Assembly (NCBI RefSeq): GCF_014650435.1
Contig: NZ_BMUY01000009.1
Location: 62,001 to 126,000, forward strand
Source: Streptomyces tendae
GTDB lineage: Bacteria > Actinomycetota > Actinomycetes > Streptomycetales > Streptomycetaceae
Direction: 5' to 3'
DNA: 64,000 bases
In this document: positions 33,287 through 39,095 of the stretch, in pieces
Layout of the letters: each line of letters starts with the position of its first letter
How positions within the stretch are numbered: position 1 is the stretch's first letter
Position numbers and translations under genes: made by a program
The notes under the pieces: model-generated
Seen by the model: the letters and a program-made list of their open reading frames with translations, nothing else
What the model was told of the DNA's origin: nothing
The model's database searches: none

Positions 33287-33928
33287 TCAGACACCCTGCG
33301 CGACCTGTGCGTACTGCTGGGCCAGCCCGTCCAGCAGCGCGGTCAGCCCGGTCTCGAAGGCACGTTCGTCGATCTTCTCCTGCTGCTCTGCCAGGAGGTG
33401 GGCCTGCTGGAGATGCGGGTAGTCGGCGGGGTCGTAGGCACCGGCGTCGGTCACGAAGCCGCCGGCGAAGGAACCGAGCGCCGAGCCCATGATGAAGTAC
33501 CGCATCAGCGCACCGATGGAGGTGGCCTGGGCCGGGGGCCAGCCCGCCCGGACCATCGCGCCGTAGACCGCGTCCGCGAGGTGCAGCGCGGCCGGGCGGC
33601 GGCCGGGGCCGTGGGCCAGGACCGGGACGATGTTGGGGTGGTCGCGCAGCGCCGTCCGGTAGGAGACGGCCCAGTCGTGCAGCGCGGTCCGCCACTCCCG
33701 GCCGTCCTCGAACATCGACAGGTCGACCTGCGCGCTCACCGAGTCGGCGACGGCCTCCAGGATCTCGTCCTTGGTGCGGAAGTGGTTGTAGAGCGAGGGT
33801 CCGCTGACCCCCAGTTCCGCGGCCAGCCGGCGGGTGGAGACGGCTGCGAGGCCCTCGGCGTCCACCAGCGCGCGCGCCGTCTCGACGATCCGGTCGGTGC
33901 TGAGCAGGGGCTTGCGCGGTCGGGCCAT
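33287..33928 (-). CDS. TetR-family regulator of acyl-CoA/alcohol catabolism genes
   Basis: 213 residues from ATG 33928. HTH: IVETARALVDAEGLAAVSTRRLAAELGVSGPSLYNHFRTKDEILEAV; C-terminal TetR_C domain (MRYFIMGSALGSFAGGF). Upstream TACTAT seven bases before the ATG suggests a leaderless mRNA, and the AAACTA palindrome overlaps the matching -35 region, so autorepression is likely. Divergent from the acyl-CoA dehydrogenase and possibly also controlling the aldehyde/alcohol dehydrogenase operon 5 kb away. Confidence 0.87.
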   Translation of the reverse strand: MARPRKPLLSTDRIVETARALVDAEGLAAVSTRRLAAELGVSGPSLYNHFRTKDEILEAVADSVSAQVDLSMFEDGREWRTALHDWAVSYRTALRDHPNIVPVLAHGPGRRPAALHLADAVYGAMVRAGWPPAQATSIGALMRYFIMGSALGSFAGGFVTDAGAYDPADYPHLQQAHLLAEQQEKIDERAFETGLTALLDGLAQQYAQVAQGV

Positions 33929-33954
33929 GGCGCACATAGTAGGGCTGCGGCTTT

Positions 33955-33973
33955 AAACTAGCAGTGCTAATTT
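33955..33973. promoter_or_regulatory. AAACTA-N7-TAATTT operator in the TetR/acyl-CoA dehydrogenase promoter
   Basis: AAACTAGCAGTGCTAATTT, with an inner TAGCA...TGCTA symmetry, 26 bp from the TetR start and 58 bp from the dehydrogenase start. Matches the site at 28645 at 14 of 19 positions. Confidence 0.75.
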
Positions 33974-34031
33974 ACAACTCGGGCCCCGGTGGTCCGCCGT
34001 TCAAGGTCCGTCTTCTGTGGGGTGACTCGGC

Positions 34032-35183
34032 ATGAATCTGGAGCTCAGCGAGGAGCAGGGCGCCGTACGGCGGCTCGCGCGGGAGTTCGTGGCGCGCGAG
34101 ATCGCCCCGCACGTGGTCGCCTGGGACCGCGCCGAGGAGGTGGACCGGGCCATCGTGAAGAAGCTCGGCGAGGTCGGCTTCCTCGGCCTCACGATCGACG
34201 AGGAGTACGGCGGATCCGGGGGTGACCACCTCGCGTACTGCCTGGTCACGGAGGAGCTGGGGCGCGGCGACAGCTCCGTGCGCGGAATCGTCTCCGTCTC
34301 CCTCGGCCTGGTCGCCAAGACCGTCGCGGCCTGGGGCAGCGAGGAGCAGAAGCGGCGCTGGCTGCCGGGCCTCACCTCCGGCGAGTACGTCGGCTGCTTC
34401 GGTCTCACCGAGCCAGGCACCGGGTCGGACGCGGGCAACCTCTCCACGCGCGCCGTGCGCGACGGCGACGACTACGTCATCAACGGCACCAAGATGTTCA
34501 TCACCAACGGCACCTGGGCCGACGTCGTGCTGCTCTTCGCCCGCTCCACCGACGCACCAGGGCACAAGGGCGTCTCCGCCTTCCTCGTGCCCACCGACAC
34601 GCCCGGCCTGACCCGCCGCACCGTCCACGGCAAGCTCGGACTGCGCGGCCAGGCCACCGCCGAACTGGTCCTGGAGGACGTCCGCGTCCCCGCCGCCGCG
34701 ATGCTCGCGCCCGAGGGCAAGGGCTTCTCGGTCGCCATGTCGGCCCTGGCCAAGGGGCGGATGTCGGTCGCGGCCGGCTGCGTCGGCATGGCCCAGGCCG
34801 CGCTGGACGCCGCCGTGAAGTACGCGGGGGAGCGCGAGCAGTTCGGCAAGACCATCGCCCACCACCAGCTCGTCCAGGAGCTGATCAGCGACATCGCCCT
34901 CGACGTGGACGCCGCCCGGCTGCTGACCTGGCGGGTCGCCGACCTGATCGACCGCGGGCAGCCCTTCGCCGTCGAGTCCTCCAAGGCCAAGCTCTTCGCC
35001 TCGGAGGCCGCCGTGCGCGCCGCCAACAACGCCCTCCAGGTCTTCGGCGGCTACGGCTACATCGACGAGTACCCGGCCGGCAAGCTGCTGCGCGACGCCC
35101 GCGTGATGACCCTCTACGAGGGCACCAGCCAGATCCAGAAGCTGGTCATCGGGCGGGCGCTGACCGGGGTTTCGGCGTTCTGA
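34032..35183 (+). CDS. Acyl-CoA dehydrogenase
   Basis: 383 residues. Family motifs: CFGLTEPGTGSDAGNLSTRA, FITNGTWADVVLLFA, KLGLRGQATAELVLEDVRVPA, ALDAAVKYAGEREQFGKTIAHHQ, and the catalytic base in MTLYEGTSQIQKLVIGRAL. Oxidises an acyl-CoA to the 2-enoyl-CoA using FAD and ETF. Closest in pattern to short-chain or glutaryl-type members. Divergent from its probable TetR regulator. A perfect 13-bp hairpin follows. Confidence 0.94.
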   Translation: MNLELSEEQGAVRRLAREFVAREIAPHVVAWDRAEEVDRAIVKKLGEVGFLGLTIDEEYGGSGGDHLAYCLVTEELGRGDSSVRGIVSVSLGLVAKTVAAWGSEEQKRRWLPGLTSGEYVGCFGLTEPGTGSDAGNLSTRAVRDGDDYVINGTKMFITNGTWADVVLLFARSTDAPGHKGVSAFLVPTDTPGLTRRTVHGKLGLRGQATAELVLEDVRVPAAAMLAPEGKGFSVAMSALAKGRMSVAAGCVGMAQAALDAAVKYAGEREQFGKTIAHHQLVQELISDIALDVDAARLLTWRVADLIDRGQPFAVESSKAKLFASEAAVRAANNALQVFGGYGYIDEYPAGKLLRDARVMTLYEGTSQIQKLVIGRALTGVSAF

Positions 35184-35202
35184 GTACGCGGTCTGAGTAT
35201 CC

Positions 35203-35232
35203 CGGCGGATGTGGCGGGTGCCACATCCGCCG
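35203..35232. terminator. Hairpin after acyl-CoA dehydrogenase, before the YiaA-like gene
   Basis: Perfect 13-bp stem CGGCGGATGTGGC-GGGT-GCCACATCCGCCG starting 20 bp after the dehydrogenase stop. It ends only 12 bp before the next start codon, so as well as terminating it could shape that gene's leader. Confidence 0.7.
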
Positions 35233-35244
35233 ATCCTTCTTCCC

Positions 35245-35559
35245 ATGAGTGACACACCGGTCAAGCAGCAGAACACCGCGGCCTTCTACGGGCAGGCCGT
35301 CGCCTCGTTCGCGGTGGCCATGGGCGCCACCGCCATCGGCATCTACCAGCTCGAAGCCGACGCCTGGGTGCGGGCCTTCCTCGCGATCGCCGTCCTGTAC
35401 CTGGTCACCTCGGCCTTCACGCTGGCCAAGATCATCCGGGATCGCCAGGAGGTCGGCCAGATAGTCAGCCGGGTCGACCAGGCACGGCTCGACAAGATCC
35501 TGGTCGAGCACGACCCCTTCCAGAAGCCGGGCGGCACCCCGGCCGGACAGCGCCCCTAA
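35245..35559 (+). CDS. YiaA/YiaB-family two-helix inner-membrane protein
   Basis: 104 residues from ATG 35245. Two membrane helices: AAFYGQAVASFAVAMGATAIGIY and ADAWVRAFLAIAVLYLVTSAFTLAKII with the family spacing, then a soluble tail (RDRQEVGQIVSRVDQARLDKIL). Function of YiaAB proteins is not known. The hairpin at 35203 would lie in its mRNA leader if transcribed from upstream. Confidence 0.85.
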   Translation: MSDTPVKQQNTAAFYGQAVASFAVAMGATAIGIYQLEADAWVRAFLAIAVLYLVTSAFTLAKIIRDRQEVGQIVSRVDQARLDKILVEHDPFQKPGGTPAGQRP

Positions 35560-35619
35560 GCGCCCGCTCAGCTTCGGCGGTATGGTGGTGCTCCTGTCAC
35601 CGAGAGGGGCGAACAAGCG

Positions 35620-36261
35620 ATGAGTACGGCGGCCGAGACGACGGGCGGCGACATCGAGCCGTGGGAAGAGGTCACGCCTGACGCGGCCCGGCGGCTTCTG
35701 GTCGCGGCCGTGGAGGCGTTCGCCGAACGCGGGTACCACGCGACCACGACCCGCGACATCGCCGGGCGGGCCGGCATGAGTCCGGCCGCGCTCTACATCC
35801 ACTACAAGACCAAGGAAGAACTGCTCCACCGCATCAGCCGCATCGGCCACACCCGCGCGGTGGCCATCCTGCGCTCCGCCGCCCAGGCTGAGGGCGGTGC
35901 GACCGAGCGGCTCGCCGACGCCGTGAGCTCCTTCGTCCGCTGGCACGCCGGTCGGCGCACGACCGCGCGCGTCGTGCAGTACGAGCTGGACGCGCTCGGA
36001 CCCGAGGCCCGGGAGGAGATCCTCACGCTCCGCCGGCAGTGCGACGCCGCGGTGCGCGGCATCATCGACGACGGCGTGGCGACGGGCGAGTTCGACGTGC
36101 CGGACGTCAAGGGCACGACACTCGCCGTGCTGTCCCTCTGCATCGACGTGGCCCGCTGGTTCAACGTGAAGGGCCCCCGCACGCCCGACGAGGTCGGCGC
36201 GCTCTACGCCGACCTCGTGCTGCGGATGGTGGGAGCCCGGGACCGCTCCGGTGCCCAGTAG
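35620..36261 (+). CDS. TetR-family regulator (acyl-CoA metabolism type)
   Basis: 213 residues. HTH: RRLLVAAVEAFAERGYHATTTRDIAGRAGMSPAALYIHYKTKEELLHRI; ligand domain of KstR/TetR type (VQYELDALGPEAREEILTLRRQCDAAVRGIIDDGV). GAGAGGGG before the ATG. Convergent, 12 bp from the MaoC gene, whose promoter holds a CTAAGC...GCTTAG palindrome that this protein may bind; its own promoter lacks an obvious copy. Confidence 0.87.
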   Translation: MSTAAETTGGDIEPWEEVTPDAARRLLVAAVEAFAERGYHATTTRDIAGRAGMSPAALYIHYKTKEELLHRISRIGHTRAVAILRSAAQAEGGATERLADAVSSFVRWHAGRRTTARVVQYELDALGPEAREEILTLRRQCDAAVRGIIDDGVATGEFDVPDVKGTTLAVLSLCIDVARWFNVKGPRTPDEVGALYADLVLRMVGARDRSGAQ

Positions 36262-36273
36262 ACGGACGTCGTT

Positions 36274-36735
36274 TCAGACGTAGTAGCGCGAGACGGACTC
36301 GGCGACGCACACCGGCTTGTCGCCGCCCTCGCGCTCCACGGTGAACGCGACGCTCACCTGGATGCCGCCCGTGACGTCCTCGACCCCCGTGATCGTCGCC
36401 GTGGCGCGCAGGCGTGAGCCGACCGGGACGGGGGCGGGGAAACGGACCTTGTTGGTGCCGTAGTTGACGCCCATCTTCACGCCCTCGACCTGGATCAGCT
36501 GAGGCCCGAAGAGGGGGAGCAGCGACAGGGTCAGGTACCCGTGCGCGATGGTGGTGCCGAACGGGCCGGCGGCGGCCTTCTCCGGGTCCACATGGATCCA
36601 CTGGTGGTCCCCGGTCGCCTCCGCGAACAGGTCGATCCGCTTCTGGTCGACCTCCAGCCAGTCGGTGTGGCCCAACTGCTCGCCCACCGCCGCCTTCACC
36701 TCGTCGGCGGACGCGAAGATCCTCGGCTCTGCCAT
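36274..36735 (-). CDS. MaoC-like dehydratase / (R)-specific enoyl-CoA hydratase
   Basis: 153 residues from ATG 36735. Single hot-dog domain with the hydratase-2 catalytic motif: FAEATGDHQWIHVDPEKAAAGPFGTTIAHGYLTLSLLP, Asp and His in place. Hydrates 2-enoyl-CoA to (R)-3-hydroxyacyl-CoA, feeding or draining beta-oxidation. A perfect CTAAGC-GACT-GCTTAG palindrome lies 40 bp upstream. Confidence 0.9.
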   Translation of the reverse strand: MAEPRIFASADEVKAAVGEQLGHTDWLEVDQKRIDLFAEATGDHQWIHVDPEKAAAGPFGTTIAHGYLTLSLLPLFGPQLIQVEGVKMGVNYGTNKVRFPAPVPVGSRLRATATITGVEDVTGGIQVSVAFTVEREGGDKPVCVAESVSRYYV

Positions 36736-36774
36736 GTTCCGGCCTCTCTGCTCGCTCGACCTGTGCACTCGACT

Positions 36775-36790
36775 CTAAGCGACTGCTTAG
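36775..36790. promoter_or_regulatory. CTAAGC-N4-GCTTAG operator before the MaoC gene
   Basis: Perfect 6-bp arms, in the 130-bp region between the divergent MaoC and soxR genes, 40 bp from the MaoC start. Form typical of TetR sites; the adjacent TetR gene at 35620 is the candidate. Confidence 0.7.
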
Positions 36791-36853
36791 CATGGTCCGC
36801 CCGCGGGGCCGCTGTCAACGGAGCCGACCCGGCCGCACGGGTGACGGGGTCGG

Positions 36854-36869
36854 TAGGGTTTGAGGAGTG
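36854..36869 (+). promoter_or_regulatory. Leaderless promoter of soxR
   Basis: TAGGGT -10 box at 36854-36859, seven bases, then the GTG start codon at 36867. No ribosome-binding site at a workable distance. This spacing puts transcription start at the start codon. Confidence 0.65.
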
Positions 36870-37412
36870 CCTCAGATTCCCGAGAAGATCCAAGAGCTCA
36901 CGGTCGGCCAACTCGCCGCACGCAGTGGCGCCGCCGTCTCCGCCCTGCACTTCTACGAGTCCAAGGGCCTGATCAGCAGTCGCCGGACCTCGGGCAACCA
37001 GCGCCGCTTCAGCCGTGACGCGCTGCGCCGGGTCGCCTTCGTCCGTGCCGCCCAGCGGGTGGGCATCCCGCTGGCCACGATCCGCGAGGCGCTCGCCGAA
37101 CTGCCGGAGGGGCGCACGCCCACCGAGGAGGACTGGGCGCGGCTCTCCCGGTCCTGGCGCTCCGAACTGGACGAGCGGATCAAACAGCTCAACCGGCTGC
37201 GCGACCACCTCACCGACTGCATCGGCTGCGGCTGCCTGTCCCTGGAGACCTGCGTGCTGTCCAACCCCGACGACGCCTTCGGCGAACGCCGCGCCGGCTC
37301 GCGCCTGCTCGTGGAACGCCGCGGCTCGGCCACCTCGACCACCTCCACCGCCACGGGCGGCGGGCGGCCGAGCCGTGCCCTGAGCGGGGAAACAGGGTGT
37401 TGCGACGACTGA
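36867..37412 (+). CDS. soxR: Redox-sensitive regulator SoxR (MerR family, 2Fe-2S)
   Basis: 181 residues. MerR HTH: LTVGQLAARSGAAVSALHFYESKGLISSRRTSGNQRRFSRDALRRV; dimer helix with ARLSRSWRSELDERIKQLNRL; cluster ligands C-IGC-GC-LSLET-C (CX2CXCX5C), all four Cys present, followed by SNPDDAFG. It has the C-terminal extension seen in Streptomyces SoxR (TSTTSTATGGG...). Role: sensing redox-active antibiotics such as actinorhodin and switching on export and modification genes; enteric SoxR works through soxS instead. Here it is SCO1697 by gene order. Confidence 0.95.
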   Translation: MPQIPEKIQELTVGQLAARSGAAVSALHFYESKGLISSRRTSGNQRRFSRDALRRVAFVRAAQRVGIPLATIREALAELPEGRTPTEEDWARLSRSWRSELDERIKQLNRLRDHLTDCIGCGCLSLETCVLSNPDDAFGERRAGSRLLVERRGSATSTTSTATGGGRPSRALSGETGCCDD

Positions 37413-37437
37413 CCGTCCGGTGACCCGGGCCCGGTCG

Positions 37438-38175
37438 TCAGCGGCCGCCCCGACGTGCCGAGGCGTATTCGCTCAGACCTGCGCTGACCAGGGCGGCGTT
37501 GGAGGCGGCCCGGCCGCCGTCCGGCAGAAACAGGGTGTCCTCCAGGCCGATCCGGGTCGCCAAGTCCAGCCGGCCCGCCAGGCGCAGCACCGGCCAGGCG
37601 CCGCCGTCCTCGCCGTGCAGCAGGACCGGGCGGCCGTGGGCCGGACCGAGGTCGGACAGCAGGGCGTGCGCCGAGTCCCGCGCCGTCGCCGGGTCGGTGT
37701 CCGTGACCTCCGCGAGCACCCGCAGCACCTTCGGCCCGAGCGGTGAGCGCAGGAACAGGGCCGCGCCGTCCGTGCCGGACCAGACGCCCGCCTCCACGCC
37801 CACCCCGCGCTCGATCAGGGCGGCGGCCGTCTCCTCGGCGCCCGGCTCGTGCCAGTTGACGGAGGCGTGGTCGGGCAGCACCGTCCAGCTCCGGATCCGC
37901 GCCACCCGGGCCGCGGGGTCGGGTTCGGCCCAGGCGCCCGTCGTGACGCCGACCGGCACCGACGCCGGGACGCGCGCCCTGACCGCCTCCAGCGTCGCCG
38001 CGAGCACACGCGCGGACAGCGTGTCCCGGCCGCACGGGGTCTTCGGGTGGACGTGGACGTCCGTGGCCCCGGCGGCGACCGCCTCGGCCACCGAGTCGGC
38101 GACCGCCTCCGGCGACAGCGGGACCACCGCGCCGTCGGCGCTTCCCCGCACCCCGTTCACGCACAGCTGCACCAT
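37438..38175 (-). CDS. DUF849/BKACE-family beta-keto acid cleavage enzyme
   Basis: 245 residues from ATG 38175 after GGGGGA. Family signature: ATDVHVHPKTPCGRDTLS (metal-binding HXH), then DHASVNWHEPGAEETAAAL, VEAGVWSG and RPVLLHGEDGGAWPVLRLA. BKACE enzymes split beta-keto acids with acetyl-CoA, as in lysine fermentation and carnitine catabolism. The protein is 30-50 residues shorter than typical members, mainly in the middle. Convergent with soxR; no partner genes, so substrate is unknown. Confidence 0.85.
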   Translation of the reverse strand: MVQLCVNGVRGSADGAVVPLSPEAVADSVAEAVAAGATDVHVHPKTPCGRDTLSARVLAATLEAVRARVPASVPVGVTTGAWAEPDPAARVARIRSWTVLPDHASVNWHEPGAEETAAALIERGVGVEAGVWSGTDGAALFLRSPLGPKVLRVLAEVTDTDPATARDSAHALLSDLGPAHGRPVLLHGEDGGAWPVLRLAGRLDLATRIGLEDTLFLPDGGRAASNAALVSAGLSEYASARRGGR

Positions 38176-38270
38176 TCCCCCATGGTGCCGGGCGCCACCG
38201 ACAGCGCCCGCCGGACCCGGTGCCGTACCGGACACCGGGGGTGCGGCATCCCCGGCACACCCCCGGTCGG

Positions 38271-38873
38271 TTACGCCGACATCAGCAACCGGCCCCGCCG
38301 GGCGTCCGCTCGCGCTGCGGGAGTGAGGACGGGCCGCGGCACGAGGATGCCGCAGTCCGTGCAGACGGGGCCCGTCGAGGGCTCGTGGTCCAGGTCGTAC
38401 TTCCAGACGAGGCGCTCCCCGTCGCACACCGGGCACACGGAGCCCGGCTCACGCTCAAGCGCCGAGATCAGCCGGCGCAGCACCTCCGCCAGCGGTCCGT
38501 CGGGATGGACCCGGGGGTCGTCGCACCAGGCCACCCCGAAGCCGCCCCAGGTCAGCCGGTGCCAGTCGTCCATGCTGCCCGGCCTGCGCAGCCCGTCGTG
38601 CTTCTCCTTCCTGCGCCGCGCGGCGAACTCGACCTCGTAGGCCAGCCACACCGAACGCGCCTCCTCCAGCTCCTCCAGTGCGGCCACGAGCCGCGCTGGG
38701 TCGGGGGAGCGGTCCTCGGGACCGAACCCGGCCCGGGAGCAGAGATGGTCCCAGGTCGCCCTGTGCCCATAAGGGGCAAAACGCTCAAGGCACTTGCGCA
38801 GCGAATAGCGCCGCAGCGCCAGGTCGCACCGTGGATCGCGGACCTGTCTCGCCAGACTTCGGAAACCGGCCAT
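38271..38873 (-). CDS. Conserved hypothetical with C-terminal zinc-ribbon-like Cys pairs
   Basis: 200 residues. The N-terminal 130 are mostly helical (RDPRCDLALRRYSLRKCLERFAPYGHRATWDHLCSRAGFG). The C-terminus has SVCPVCDGERLVWKYDLDHEPSTGPVCTDCGILVPRP, two CX2C knuckles fit to hold a zinc. No family I can name; similar proteins occur in other Streptomyces. It is divergent from the penicillin-acylase-type gene; 220 AT-richer bases between them hold promoters but nothing I can resolve. Confidence 0.8.
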   Translation of the reverse strand: MAGFRSLARQVRDPRCDLALRRYSLRKCLERFAPYGHRATWDHLCSRAGFGPEDRSPDPARLVAALEELEEARSVWLAYEVEFAARRRKEKHDGLRRPGSMDDWHRLTWGGFGVAWCDDPRVHPDGPLAEVLRRLISALEREPGSVCPVCDGERLVWKYDLDHEPSTGPVCTDCGILVPRPVLTPAARADARRGRLLMSA

Positions 38874-39095
38874 CGCCCTGCACCTCCGTCACACCTTCAC
38901 CTGTACTCGGGTCACTTCGGCGTCGTCGTACGGACGTCGCCGAATAGACGTATCGACAACCGATTCGGCTCCATCCGATTTCCGATGCCCCCCATAAGCC
39001 GATCCACCCGCTGCCAAAAAGTGACGCATGTTCACCTTCCCACTCGGGGATACCGGCGGTAACGTCCCGCCACACCCCCGTCGGGAGGAGCTGCC

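Noticed and set aside
31229..33961. 910-codon plus-strand frame over the DMT, ArsR and TetR genes
   Set aside because: Antisense shadow of three recognised genes.
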